DNA of 64,000 nucleotides, taken from contig NZ_LR733312.1 of NCBI RefSeq assembly GCF_902506295.1, positions 2,644,541 to 2,708,540 on the forward strand, written 5' to 3'. The DNA is from Luteimonas sp. 9C (GTDB lineage Bacteria; Pseudomonadota; Gammaproteobacteria; Xanthomonadales; Xanthomonadaceae). Shown in pieces: positions 50,328-59,676 of the stretch (position 1 is its first letter; every line of letters begins with the position of its first letter). The notes under the pieces are model-generated. The model was not told the DNA's origin. It was given only the letters and a program-made list of their open reading frames with translations, and made no database searches. The position numbers and the translations under genes were made by a program.

Positions 50328-51986
50328 ATGTCCGTGCCTGTCTCGTCGGCGCCTTTCGCGTCGCTGTCTGCGTCCTCTTCCGTCGTGCCCGCGCTGCGCG
50401 CCCGTGGCCTGTCCGCCGCGCGCGACGACGGCAGCGTGCTCTACGACGATCTGTCGCTGGTGCTGCACGACGGCCCCAGTGGGCTGGTCGGCGCCAATGG
50501 CGTCGGCAAATCCACGCTGCTCCGGCAGCTTTCTGATGGCGCCCGCGCTGGCACTGTCGAAGTGGCAGGTGGTCAGCAGCTGCTGACGCAGCATCCGGGG
50601 CCGTTGCCGCCGCGCGTCGTCGACCTGCTGGGACTGGGCGCGCGCTTCGATGCGCTGCGCCGGCTGCTGGCGGGTCATGGCGACGCGGACGATGCGGCAT
50701 GCGTCGACGACGACTGGGCGCTTGAAACGCGATTGGCGGATGCGTTCGCAGCGCTGGGTTTCCAGGATCTGACGCCGACGTCCGATCCTGGGCTGCTCTC
50801 GGGCGGGCAGTGCCAGCAGCTGCGACTGCTCGCCGCGTCGTGGTGCGATGCCCGCGTGCTGCTGCTCGACGAGCCCAGCACCTTTCTCGACAGCGACGCG
50901 TCCGCGTCCTGGTGCCGGCAGTTCCTGCAACGCGCAGGGGCTGTACTGGTCGTGACCCACGATCCCGTGTGGCTGCGCGCGATGCCGCGACTGGTCGAGC
51001 TGCGCGCCGACGGGCTGCAGTGGATGGACGGCGGACTCGACGCATGGCGCGCCGCGCGCGATGCCACGCGGCGTCAGACAGAAGATGCACTCGCGCAGGC
51101 GCGGATCGATCGCGCGCGTGCACAACGTGCGGTGGGACGTGAACGTCAGCGGCTCGACCAGCGTCAGGCGCGCGGGCAGCGGATGCGCGAGACCAGCAAC
51201 CAGTCGCCGCTGCTGCTGGACCACGCCAAGGGCAACGCCGAACGCCATGCCGGACGCGCGCGCGGCGCACTGGCACAGCGCCTCGCCGATGGTGACACCG
51301 CGGTGCGTGACGCGTTCGCCGCGACCGATGCCACGCCTGCGCCCGCGTTCGTCGATGCCGCGGTCGCCCTGCCGGTGGCGCGGCGGGTGATGCGGTTCGA
51401 CGGCGCGCATCCCGTCGCCGGCGCGCCGGCGCAGGCGCTGACCTGGGATGCGTGCGGCCCGGTGCGGATCGGTCTGGTGGGGCGCAACGGCAGCGGCAAG
51501 ACCACGCTGCTGCGCGCGCTGCGCGGCGAGACCACGCTCGCCAGCGGGACCGTCGAAGTCTGCGTGCCGGTGCAAGCGCTCGACCAGATGCTCGCCAACC
51601 TGCCCGACGCGATGCCGGCGCTCGACTGGCTGGCCGATCGCATGCAGGCCGGGGCGACGGACGTACCCGCGACGCGGCTCGCACTGCTCGGCCTGACGGG
51701 CGCGCGGGCCAGGCAGCCGCTGGCTCTGCTGTCCGGGGGCGAGCGCATGCGGGTCGCCATCGCGGCCGCCGCATGGGCGCAGCCGGCGGCGCCGCTGCTG
51801 CTGCTCGACGAACCCGCCAGCCATCTCGATCTCGACAGCGTCGATGCGCTGGTCGCGCTGCTGCGCGGCTGGCCCGGCGCACTCGTCGTCGTCAGCCACG
51901 ACCCGGCCGTGCTCGATGCGCTGGCGCTCACCCACCGTCTGCATCTGGACGTCGACCGCCTCCATCTGGACACCGTCGATTCTTGA
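50328..51986 (+). CDS. ABC-F family ATPase
   Basis: 552 residues from ATG 50328 with GAGG eight bases upstream. Two ATPase domains: Walker A GANGVGKST / GRNGSGKTT, signatures LSGGQCQQLRLLAA / LSGGERMRVAIAAA, Walker B VLLLDEPSTFLD / LLLLDEPASHLD. The linker between them (ARIDRARAQRAVGRERQRLDQRQARG) is a basic helical pair typical of ABC-F translation factors. No transmembrane domain; it probably acts on the ribosome. A 24-residue Ser/Ala-rich start is unusual. Confidence 0.9.
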   Translation: MSVPVSSAPFASLSASSSVVPALRARGLSAARDDGSVLYDDLSLVLHDGPSGLVGANGVGKSTLLRQLSDGARAGTVEVAGGQQLLTQHPGPLPPRVVDLLGLGARFDALRRLLAGHGDADDAACVDDDWALETRLADAFAALGFQDLTPTSDPGLLSGGQCQQLRLLAASWCDARVLLLDEPSTFLDSDASASWCRQFLQRAGAVLVVTHDPVWLRAMPRLVELRADGLQWMDGGLDAWRAARDATRRQTEDALAQARIDRARAQRAVGRERQRLDQRQARGQRMRETSNQSPLLLDHAKGNAERHAGRARGALAQRLADGDTAVRDAFAATDATPAPAFVDAAVALPVARRVMRFDGAHPVAGAPAQALTWDACGPVRIGLVGRNGSGKTTLLRALRGETTLASGTVEVCVPVQALDQMLANLPDAMPALDWLADRMQAGATDVPATRLALLGLTGARARQPLALLSGGERMRVAIAAAAWAQPAAPLLLLDEPASHLDLDSVDALVALLRGWPGALVVVSHDPAVLDALALTHRLHLDVDRLHLDTVDS

Positions 51987-52046
51987 GCTGCGACGCCGAC
52001 CCCACCGGCGCGGCCCGTCGATCAACGGTCGGGTCCGCCTGCAACG

Positions 52047-52074
52047 AAAACAGGCGCCTCTCGGCGCCTGTTTT
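52047..52074. terminator. Bidirectional Rho-independent terminator
   Basis: AAAACAGGCGCC-TCTC-GGCGCCTGTTTT, a perfect stem of eight GC-rich plus four A-T pairs, with A-runs and U-runs on both sides. It ends both the ABC-F gene (+) and the convergent BamE-like gene (-). Confidence 0.93.
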
Positions 52075-52106
52075 CTCATGGCCTGTTCAAGCCGAAGGCG
52101 TCCGCC

Positions 52107-52703
52107 TCAGGGCACCCACACCAGATTGCGCGTATTGGGATCGGTGGTGATGTCCCGGACACGGCCCGCCGCGTCGAACTGCACCTGGAACTCGGCGAAG
52201 CTGCTCATCCAGTAGCGCCACAGGTCCGCGGCCAGATCCGGATTCTCGCTGCTGATCGGATAGCCCAGCGACATCAGCACCTGTTCGCGGGTCATGCCGG
52301 GCGTGATCTTCGCGCGCTTGATCGCGTCCTGGATCTTGGCCGGATACGTGGCGATCTTCGCCGCCGGATCCTCGGTCACCACGTAGCGCTTCGCGAAGTC
52401 GGCCGGTGCGATGTCGCGGCTGTAGTCGTTGCCGATCGACTGTTTCTCGCCGTCGATCCGCACGTTGACGCGGTGGCGGCCGTAGCCGGTGACGCTGGTC
52501 GGCGTGCCGACCGGGACCACGCGCTTGCCGTTCTCGGCGTAGTTGCTGTCGCTGATCCAGCTGCCGTCGCTGCGCAGGTTGCAGCACAGGTAGCCGTCGT
52601 ACTTCTCCTGCGCGGAGAGCTGGGCGGTGGCCGCGAGCGCGGCGATGGCGAGCAGCGAAGCGGCGATGCGCGCGGGCGCGCGGCGGTGCGATCGTAGGGA
52701 CAT
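52107..52703 (-). CDS. Exported BamE/SmpA-like domain protein
   Basis: 198 residues from ATG 52703 (AAGGAACCAGG upstream). Signal peptide MSLRSHRRAPARIAASLLAIAALAATAQLSA. KITPGMTREQVLMSLGYPISSENPDLAADLWRYWMSSFAEFQVQFDAAGRV is the helix-turn-strand pattern of SmpA/OmlA (BamE-type) domains; the N-terminal domain has two adjacent Cys (YLCCNL). It is not a lipoprotein by sequence, so it is unlikely to be BamE itself. Periplasmic, function unknown. Confidence 0.8.
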   Translation of the reverse strand: MSLRSHRRAPARIAASLLAIAALAATAQLSAQEKYDGYLCCNLRSDGSWISDSNYAENGKRVVPVGTPTSVTGYGRHRVNVRIDGEKQSIGNDYSRDIAPADFAKRYVVTEDPAAKIATYPAKIQDAIKRAKITPGMTREQVLMSLGYPISSENPDLAADLWRYWMSSFAEFQVQFDAAGRVRDITTDPNTRNLVWVP

Positions 52704-52861
52704 CCTGGTTCCTTGACGAAGCGGCCGGGGCTGCCGCGGATGGACGGCACGCGGCGGCAGCCGACGTCGCACCGGTCCCCGTCCGGCGCAGCGCATTGTT
52801 GCAGCGGCATCACGCCCCGCCAAGCACCCGGGTTGACGCGATGTTGCGATAAGCTGCACCG

Positions 52862-53077
52862 ATGTCGAACGACGCCCCCGACATCGAGGAAAGCCGGAGC
52901 GCGCTGCTGATGCGGCTGCGCGCCGAGCATCGCGAACTCGACCGCACCATCGCCGACCTGCAGGCCACGCCGGCCCCCGAAGCACTGGCGATGCAGCGCA
53001 TGAAGAAACGCAAGCTGCAGCTCAAGGACTGCATCGCCCGGCTGGAGTCGGACCTGATTCCCGACGAGCCCGCCTGA
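52862..53077 (+). CDS. YdcH family (DUF465) small protein
   Basis: 71 residues. RLRAEHRELDRTIADLQATPAPEALAMQRMKKRKLQLKDCIARLESDL is the YdcH/DUF465 helical hairpin with the K-K-x-K-L-x-L-K-D motif. Cytoplasmic, probably dimeric coiled coil; function unknown. Divergent from the BamE-like gene. Confidence 0.9.
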   Translation: MSNDAPDIEESRSALLMRLRAEHRELDRTIADLQATPAPEALAMQRMKKRKLQLKDCIARLESDLIPDEPA

Positions 53078-53084
53078 GGCGAAA

Positions 53085-53356
53085 CGCCGGCGCGAGCGGA
53101 TGGGATGCGGCAGGCCTGTTCCGAACTTCGAACTGCAGCCCTGGAACGCCACGTCCGCGCGTGCGGATGGAACGATCGATGCGCACTTGTCGAAGTCCGC
53201 GCGATCGGCGATCTCGGCGTATACGCGATACAGCGTGCCGGACTCGTCAGAGTGCATGCCGATCACATCGCATGCGTCCATTGGAATGTATCGAACAATC
53301 AGTGGGCGGGTGGCGTGCGGAGAACAGGTCGACCCACGAGTAGACGGATCGTTCAT
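53085..53356 (-). pseudogene. Possible remnant of a small gene
   Basis: From ATG 53356 (after AAGGAC) a coding-like stretch (TRPLIVRYIPMDACDVIGMHSDESGTLYRVYAEIADRADFDK compressed here) runs in an atypical codon pattern, then the frame continues open into the antisense of the YdcH gene without a proper stop. This suggests a truncated gene. No family is recognised. The stretch between the YdcH gene and the VOC pseudogene holds nothing else visible. Confidence 0.25.
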
Positions 53357-53423
53357 GTCCTTCATCCTCTTAGGGGAAGCCCGGTCAAGTCGATTCAAAG
53401 AAGCGACGTCTGGCGGTTGTTGC

Positions 53424-53811
53424 TTAGGTGACACAGGGACATGAGCCTGGAATGACGTGCGCGATCCGCCAGCGCACGCCAATCGGATCAAAGAGTGTGA
53501 ATTCCTGATGCCCCAAGTCCGATCATCCGGCGGCCTGGAGACCTACCGGGAACACCGTTGCCACGCCTGACGTCTTGACACTGCGCTGCCAGACGTCTGC
53601 ATTTGAGACGAGCATGTGCATCACGAAGTTGTTCGCATGGCCCGGGTTGTAGAGCTGCGACTTCAGGAATGGATGTGACGCCTAAACGACGATAAGTGGG
53701 ATCGTTCGATTCCGACATCGCTTCGAAACCAAGCGCCTCTCAGAGCACTAATGGATTCGCAAGTTCGCACGCCGACACGAACACCCTGTTTTCGATCGTC
53801 TGCAGATTCAT
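53424..53811 (-). pseudogene. Frameshifted VOC (glyoxalase/bleomycin-resistance) family gene
   Basis: Reading the minus strand, MNLQTIENRVFVSA, then ALGFEAMSESNDPTYRRLGVTS, then FLKSQLYNPGHANNFVMHMLVSNADVW, then LGHQEFTLFDPIGVRWRIA lie one after another in different frames. Together they make a typical VOC-superfamily domain (final F-x-D-P-x-G-x-x-W-R-I-A motif). At least three frameshifts and an in-frame stop after MNLQ...LANPLVL show it is dead. It lies in a lower-GC patch. Confidence 0.75.
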
Positions 53812-53871
53812 GTGGTCTCGCCAACGACGCTCGATGACGCGTCGTGAACCATGGTCACATGGAGGCGCGCT

Positions 53872-54351
53872 TCAGATCGGATCGCCACCCGCGGCAATGG
53901 CCCGCTCCTGATCGAGGCCAAGCAAACCGCTGCGCAGGTGATCAGCAGCCGCCGAGCGCGTGACCTCGCCGTGCCGGACGTACACGATGAATCTTCCCCC
54001 TGCACGGAAGCCGACATCGTGGAACGACGCGGACTGCCGGCATGCAAATGTGAACTGCGTCTTCCATCGCGCCGCTTGGACCGGGGACGGATCGCCCTTG
54101 AGGGTCTGCTCGACTGCGAGGCGAACCGAGCCGCGCTCGGGCTGGTCGATGGTGGGGTGAACCAGCGCAGTGACGGTACCGATGAATATCGCATCAGCCT
54201 CTTGCGTTGCGACCCGCGTGAGTTCCAGAAGCTCAGCCAGGTCAGCGGCATCGATCTGCGCCTGCACTGCTGGCAGACGTGTGCCGCACGCGACGGCGGT
54301 CTGGGCAGCGAGCAACAAGGCTGCCATGGAAAGGAGCGCGCGTGCTTTCAT
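53872..54351 (-). CDS. Exported hypothetical protein (NTR/TIMP-like start)
   Basis: 159 residues. Signal peptide MKARALLSMAALLLAAQTAVA cleaved before CGTRLPA. EADAIFIGTVTALVHP...GSVRLAVEQTLKGD and FRAGGRFIVYVRHGE are reminiscent of exported proteins with a TIMP/netrin-like OB fold, which typically begin at a mature Cys and have a V-G-x-V-x-x pattern. Cys near residue 104 (FACRQS) could pair with Cys22. Function unknown. Codon use looks less GC-biased than neighbours. Confidence 0.65.
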   Translation of the reverse strand: MKARALLSMAALLLAAQTAVACGTRLPAVQAQIDAADLAELLELTRVATQEADAIFIGTVTALVHPTIDQPERGSVRLAVEQTLKGDPSPVQAARWKTQFTFACRQSASFHDVGFRAGGRFIVYVRHGEVTRSAAADHLRSGLLGLDQERAIAAGGDPI

Positions 54352-54508
54352 GCCACCTGCTGTCGGACTGGTTGGGCCATCGCTGTCTGGCCTGATGATT
54401 CCGCGACGTTACATTCGATCGTACGAAATGTCAGTGCCTTTCACCTGCCGGTCGCCGGGAGCCCGATGCCGCTGCGCCCAGACGACCGACAGGCGCGCCG
54501 CGTCGACC

Positions 54509-57253
54509 TCACTCGGCGACGACGACCACCGGCTCCGCGGGCTTCACCGCTTCCGGGCTCACCTTCTCGATCGAGTGCCGCAGTTCGCGGCCGAGGATGA
54601 CCTTGGCGTCCTTGGCCCAGTTGTCGAGGCGGTCGTCGAAGACGAGCTTGCTGTTGCCGTCGAGTTTGACGAGGCCGAGTTCACGGAGCTTCTGGATGAA
54701 GCCGCGGAACAGGGACTTGTCGAAGAACTCGGGGGCGGCCGGGGCATAGAGCAGCGACAGGCGCTGGGCGGCGAGCTGGCAGAGGCTTTCGAGTTCGCCG
54801 GCGCCGAGGGTGCCGGGGCCGTTCTTGGCGAGCACGGAAATCGCGATGTAGTAGCGCTCGAAGGCCTGCTGCAGCGGATGGCTCAGCGCGCGCAGGCGGA
54901 ACACCTCGTCGGTCTGGCCGGCGTTGCGCGCGTAGATGCCATCGTCCTCGTCGCTGACGCGCTCGAGCAGGGCTTCGCGCTCGAAGGTCTGCAGCGTCAG
55001 CGCGATGCGCTCCGCGAACGTGTCCTCGTCCCACGGCAGATATAGCTCGGCCTGCAGGAACGGATACATCGTGCGGCCCAGTCGCAGCAGCGTATGCCGG
55101 CTCATGCGCCGGTTCTGCAGGAAACAGCACGCGATCCAGGCCGAAGCCGTGAACAGGTGCAGCACGTTGTTGCGGAAGTAGGTCAGCAGCACCGACTTCT
55201 CGTCGTCGACGCGGAACACGTCGCCCAGCGGATGCGCGACGCGTTCGAGTACGTTGATCTCCTCGCCGTGCGCGACGATTTCCTGCGGCGTGTGCGGGGT
55301 GACCGTGACGCGATCCGAATACGGCACGTCGACCAGCAACTGCTTGGACAGCGCGATCTGGGCGAGCAGGTCGGCTTCGCCCATCGCGTGCTTCGGTGTC
55401 GACAGCAGCGCGAGCGCCAGCAGGTTGATCGGATTGACGTCGGCGGCGCGGTTGATGTTGACGTTGATCTTTTCGGCAATGACGTCGACCGTGCGCGACA
55501 GCCACTCGGGGCGCTCGCTGTCGGCGACCGCGTTGCCGTCCCAGCCGGTCGCGTGTTCGGCGAGCACGTCGGCCAGCGCGATCGGCTCGCCGAAGTTCAC
55601 CACCACCTGGCCGTAATTGGAGCGCAGCACCTGCGGGATGCTCCACAGCAGCTGCCAGATCGATTCCTTCTTCTTGCTCTTGCCCGACAGCTCGTCGAGA
55701 TAGCTGCCGCCTTCCATCAGCTTTTCGTAGCCGACGTAGATCGGCTGGAACAGCACGGGGCGTGTCGGCTGGCGCAGGAACGCGCGCAGCGTCATCGACA
55801 CCATGCCGCCCTTCGGCGCGAGCAGGCGCCCGGTACGCGAGCGGCCGCCTTCGACGAAGTATTCGATCGAATACCCGCCGGCGACCAGTTGGGCCACGTA
55901 CTCGGCCAGCACGGTCGAGTACAGCGCGTTGCCGCGGATCGAGCGGCGGATGAAGAACGCGCCGCCCTTGCGCAGGATGGTGCCGATGACCGGCAGGTTG
56001 AGGTTGATGCCCGCAACGATGTGCGGCGGCACGATGCCGCGGTTGTAGAGCAGATAGCTCAGCAGCAGATAGTCCATGTGGCTGCGGTGGCTGGGCACGT
56101 AGACGATTTCGTGCCCGGGCGCCGCGGCCTTGAGGGTATCGATGTGGTGCACCAGCACGCCGCGGAAGATGCGGTTCCACACGGTGGTGAGCAGGTAGCT
56201 CGCCGAGCGCACCACCGGGTGCGAATAGTCGGCGGCGATCTCGTAGGCGTAGGCGTGCGCCTTCTTCCACGCCTCTTCCGGCTTGCTGTTGTCGCGGCGC
56301 GCCTGGTCGGCGATCGCGTCCTTGACCGCGGGCGAGGCCAGCACCTTGTCGACCAGCAGGCGGCGGGTCGAGAGGTCCGGCCCGATGATCGCTTCGCGCA
56401 TGCGGTTGAAATGGGTGCGCAGCACGCGCGAGAGCTTGCGCACCGTACGCTCGGGATCGAGACCTTCGGCGAGCAGCGGGCGTACGGCGACCGGCTCGGC
56501 GAAGCGCACCAGAGTGTCACGGCCGTTGAGCAGGATCGCCAGCAGGCGGCGGAACCGGCCGACGATGGTCCAGTTCTCCGAGAACAGCACCGCGAACCAG
56601 CCGTTGTTCTTGTCCGGTGAGCGGCCGACGAAGATCGAGACCGGCACGACCTGCACGTCGAGCGCGTCGTCGCGGCGATGCGCTTCGAGCAGGCGGGCCA
56701 GCGATTCGGAATGCGTCGCCTTCGACTGCGGCTGGCCGGTCGCCATCGCCAGCGCACCGCCGGCATTGCGCCGCGACAGTGCGACGTAGGCGCGCTTGCG
56801 GCCGAGCGGGTCGCCGGGCAGCGGTTGCAGCGGCGAGGGCAGGCCGGCCTCGCGACATGCGCGTTCGAGGATCAGCGCATTCGACAGGCCGTAGTCCTCG
56901 AGCACGTAGCAGACTGGGCGATGGTCGACGAGCGTCTCGGGCGTCTGCGGCTCCACCTTCAGGCCGATCCACGGCCGCATCAGCCAACCGAGCAGGCCGG
57001 CCCACCACGGGCGGCGCACCGCGCGGCGCGGGGCGGCCAGCGGCACGGGCAATGTGCCCGGCGGGATCCCGGCAACCGTCGGCGCGTCCTCGGCAGGCGT
57101 CGCACCGGACGCGGGCGCGTCCGTGCCGTCGACGGATGGCGTCTGCGGCGTCGACGTGGCGGGCACGGACGGGTCCGCGGCGTCCGCCGGGCGCTGTTCG
57201 GCGCGCCGGGCGTGGTCGCCGTCCGGGAATTCGAGGGTTGGTTGGTCAGGCAT
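54509..57253 (-). CDS. plsB: Glycerol-3-phosphate 1-O-acyltransferase PlsB
   Basis: 914 residues from MPDQPTLEFPDG. An ~80-residue Ala/Pro/Thr-rich leader precedes the family body. The acyltransferase block I VPSHRSHMDYLLLSYLLYNRGI contains the HxxxxD motif, block II is GGAFFIRRSIRGN and block III EYFVEGGRSRTGRLLAPKGGM. It acylates sn-1 of glycerol-3-phosphate with acyl-ACP/CoA at the inner membrane, first step of phospholipid synthesis. The frame remains open upstream of the start but without similarity. Confidence 0.96.
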   Translation of the reverse strand: MPDQPTLEFPDGDHARRAEQRPADAADPSVPATSTPQTPSVDGTDAPASGATPAEDAPTVAGIPPGTLPVPLAAPRRAVRRPWWAGLLGWLMRPWIGLKVEPQTPETLVDHRPVCYVLEDYGLSNALILERACREAGLPSPLQPLPGDPLGRKRAYVALSRRNAGGALAMATGQPQSKATHSESLARLLEAHRRDDALDVQVVPVSIFVGRSPDKNNGWFAVLFSENWTIVGRFRRLLAILLNGRDTLVRFAEPVAVRPLLAEGLDPERTVRKLSRVLRTHFNRMREAIIGPDLSTRRLLVDKVLASPAVKDAIADQARRDNSKPEEAWKKAHAYAYEIAADYSHPVVRSASYLLTTVWNRIFRGVLVHHIDTLKAAAPGHEIVYVPSHRSHMDYLLLSYLLYNRGIVPPHIVAGINLNLPVIGTILRKGGAFFIRRSIRGNALYSTVLAEYVAQLVAGGYSIEYFVEGGRSRTGRLLAPKGGMVSMTLRAFLRQPTRPVLFQPIYVGYEKLMEGGSYLDELSGKSKKKESIWQLLWSIPQVLRSNYGQVVVNFGEPIALADVLAEHATGWDGNAVADSERPEWLSRTVDVIAEKINVNINRAADVNPINLLALALLSTPKHAMGEADLLAQIALSKQLLVDVPYSDRVTVTPHTPQEIVAHGEEINVLERVAHPLGDVFRVDDEKSVLLTYFRNNVLHLFTASAWIACCFLQNRRMSRHTLLRLGRTMYPFLQAELYLPWDEDTFAERIALTLQTFEREALLERVSDEDDGIYARNAGQTDEVFRLRALSHPLQQAFERYYIAISVLAKNGPGTLGAGELESLCQLAAQRLSLLYAPAAPEFFDKSLFRGFIQKLRELGLVKLDGNSKLVFDDRLDNWAKDAKVILGRELRHSIEKVSPEAVKPAEPVVVVAE

Positions 57254-57306
57254 CGTCGGCATTATGCCCAAGCGACCCGTTCCGGCCGCACCGGGCGGAC
57301 CCGCGC

Positions 57307-58257
57307 TCATGCGTCCGGGCGTGCGGGGCGCGCGGTGGCGGGCGCTGGGGGCGCTGCAGCCGCCGCTGGCGCCGCGGCCTGCCGGGCATGGGCCAGGAAG
57401 TCGCTGACATACCAGCGCCCGTCGTGACGCTCGACGGCGATCACCGTGTCGACCGGCTGGCCGGCCAGCTGGTAGCGCAGACGGACACGGGCGGTGTCGC
57501 CGGTCTGGCTGTCCAGCGTCGCCGCCACGCTGTCGAAGGTCTGGTCCAGATCCAGGCCGTAGGCGGCCAGCCGCTGCTTGCCGGCTTGGAACAGGGGCGA
57601 CAGGCGGGTCAGGCCGTCCTGCATGCCGGCCGCGCCGAGTGCGGCGTCGCTGTCGATGCCGCCCGTCCCGGCGGCGGCGACCAGCGCGGTGATCGTCTCG
57701 CGTGCACGGGTGCGGTCGGCGAGTGGCGCGGCATTGGCCCACTGGCTCGCCGCGGCGATCATCTGCGTGTAGTGCGCCCGCTCGTCCTCGCTGAAGTCGC
57801 CACCCTGCTCCAGATACTGGATGGCGAACGCGCCCAGCCCCACCGCGGCCGAGCGCATCTCCCGCTCGGCACCGGCGAACTGCCGGTTGAAGGTCTGCAG
57901 CAGCACGCGCTCGGCCTGGGGCGCGCTCAGTGCAGCGAGCACCGCGGGCAGCTGGGCCGACAGCGGCAGCTCGTCGAGCGGCCAGCGGGTCCGGCCGGCG
58001 CGCCAGGCGGCGTCGAGGCCCGGCTGCAGATCGGGGGTCGACGCGTCGCGCGCGAACGCGGCCAGATCGCCTGCCCGCAGATGCGCCGTGAGCAGGGTGA
58101 CCGCTTCCACCGGCGTGCCTGCGCCGGGTGCGGGCACGACTTCGACCGCCGCCTCGCGCTGGCAGGCCGCCAACCCCAGCAGCAACAGCAGGAGCAGCGT
58201 GGTGGCCGGGGCGCGTCGACGAGAGGACGCACCGGGCGGACGGGCGGGAAGGGACAT
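57307..58257 (-). CDS. Lipoprotein of unknown function
   Basis: 316 residues from MSLPARPPGASSRRR, with lipobox TTLLLLLLLGLAAC (Cys near 32). The mature part is largely helical (residues 50-220), then a DUF-like strand domain RVRLRYQLAGQPVDTVIAVERHDGRWYVSDFLAHARQ as in ligand-binding lipoproteins, and an Ala/Pro tail. Probably periplasmic. Its stop lies 53 bp upstream of plsB; the two may be transcribed together. Confidence 0.78.
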   Translation of the reverse strand: MSLPARPPGASSRRRAPATTLLLLLLLGLAACQREAAVEVVPAPGAGTPVEAVTLLTAHLRAGDLAAFARDASTPDLQPGLDAAWRAGRTRWPLDELPLSAQLPAVLAALSAPQAERVLLQTFNRQFAGAEREMRSAAVGLGAFAIQYLEQGGDFSEDERAHYTQMIAAASQWANAAPLADRTRARETITALVAAAGTGGIDSDAALGAAGMQDGLTRLSPLFQAGKQRLAAYGLDLDQTFDSVAATLDSQTGDTARVRLRYQLAGQPVDTVIAVERHDGRWYVSDFLAHARQAAAPAAAAAPPAPATARPARPDA

Positions 58258-58322
58258 GCGGGCAATTCCTGCGAAGCCGGACGCCCCATCTTGCAAGCCG
58301 GTCGATGACCGGACAAGCGCCG

Positions 58323-59000
58323 TTACAGGTCCCGCAGCACCCAGCCGTGCGGCGTGTCGGTGGCGCGGGCATCGAGCGCGGCCTGGGCGATCTCGTCCGG
58401 GCTGCGACCCGCCTTCCAGGCCGTCGCAATCGCGGCCAGCCGCTCGCGCGTCGCGCGGGTATAGGCACCTTCGAGTTCGTTCTGCGCGTCGACGGCCAGC
58501 TTCTGCGGATACAGCGTGCGCGCGTCTTCCGACTGGTTCAGCAGCGCGATCATCCGCGACAGACTGGTGTGGAAGGTCTCGGCGGACAGCGCGGTGCGCT
58601 GCGTCCGCTGCAGATGCCAGACCGTGAGGTACTCCACCGGGCCCAGCATGCGGCGTGGCGTGCCGCCGAAGAACTGGCCGGAGAAATCGCTTGCCGAGAC
58701 CGGCGCGGCGCTGTCGGGCAGGCGGGTCGCGCCCCAGGAACTCAAGGCACCGCCGGGCAGGTCCATACGCCGCAGGGCGGTGCCGATGGTGTCCGCCAGC
58801 AGGCGCTGCGCGCGGGTGTCGTCACTTTCCGCGACCACGCCCAGCAGACGCAGGAACACCGGATACCGGTCCTCGCCCAGCCGGCGCACCAGGCGTTTGA
58901 GCACGGTCAACCGGTACTCGGGGTCGGCATGCGCCGCCAGCGTCGACACCATGCGATCGGCGGCGACGCGCAGGGCGTGCGCGGAAGGAACGGCATTCAT
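58323..59000 (-). CDS. Hypothetical helical cytoplasmic protein
   Basis: 225 residues from ATG 59000; a GTG at 59024 is possible. Three helical stretches (ALRVAADRMVSTLAAHADPEYRLTVLKRLVRRLG; AETFHTSLSRMIALLNQSED; YTRATRERLAAIATAWKAGRSPDEIAQAALDARAT) and no signal peptide or membrane segment. Not recognised. It lies between a lipoprotein and the small ORF facing the type III secretion genes; a role with that system is only suggested by position. Confidence 0.6.
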   Translation of the reverse strand: MNAVPSAHALRVAADRMVSTLAAHADPEYRLTVLKRLVRRLGEDRYPVFLRLLGVVAESDDTRAQRLLADTIGTALRRMDLPGGALSSWGATRLPDSAAPVSASDFSGQFFGGTPRRMLGPVEYLTVWHLQRTQRTALSAETFHTSLSRMIALLNQSEDARTLYPQKLAVDAQNELEGAYTRATRERLAAIATAWKAGRSPDEIAQAALDARATDTPHGWVLRDL

Positions 59001-59078
59001 GGTCGGGGAACCCGTGTCAGACACGGCAGTTGAGGCGCCCGGACTTTAACCCAGCCGCCGGCCGGGCTTCCCGAAGAT

Positions 59079-59393
59079 TCAGGCCAGTGCGTCGAGGATC
59101 GCGTCGGCGCCCTGGTCGGCCGCCTGCGACAGGTCGATGGCCGACAGGCGCGCTTCGAAGGCCAGATCCCCGGGCAGCTGGCGGTTGCCGGCCGCCACGC
59201 CGTCCCAGGCCGCCACGTTGAGCACATCCTCACCCGGGTCAGCCTGCGGGCCGCGCGGGGCGTCCGCGTAGCCGCCATCCGCCGGCGCGAGGCCGGAACC
59301 CGGCTGCTGGCGCAGGTCGTCGAACGCGACATGCCCACCCAGCCGGTCGAGGCTGGCGGCATTGAAGCTGACGTCGGAGGGGATGCTGCTCAT
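59079..59393 (-). CDS. Small acidic hypothetical protein next to type III secretion genes
   Basis: 104 residues from MSSIPSDVSFNAASLDRLGGHVAFDD. Acidic, Ala/Asp/Gly-rich, no Cys, no signal peptide, with predicted C-terminal helix (ARLSAIDLSQAADQGADAILDALA). Size and make-up are similar to T3SS inner-rod or needle-type or small secreted subunits, but no family motif is visible. Placed 284 bp upstream of sctU on the other strand. Treated as hypothetical. Confidence 0.45.
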   Translation of the reverse strand: MSSIPSDVSFNAASLDRLGGHVAFDDLRQQPGSGLAPADGGYADAPRGPQADPGEDVLNVAAWDGVAAGNRQLPGDLAFEARLSAIDLSQAADQGADAILDALA

Positions 59394-59676
59394 CGGAACG
59401 GAAACCTGGAAACCCTGGGGAGCTGGACCGCTTCTGCGGCGATGGCGGGACTGTAACGCCGGTGCCATGCAACGGCTATCTCGGGCTGTCCCTAGGGTGG
59501 CGAGGAATCCGCGCGCGCTGCGGCCTGCAGCTGAATCGCCGTTGGACAGAGCCGCGCGCTGCCACGTCGCCTTCGCCAACATGTCCCGGTTCGAGGCCGG
59601 ACAGTTGCCTCACGCCCGCATGCTAGCCTGCGGCCAGACGCGCGACACCGCGCGCATGCGATCGCTCGGAGTGCGG

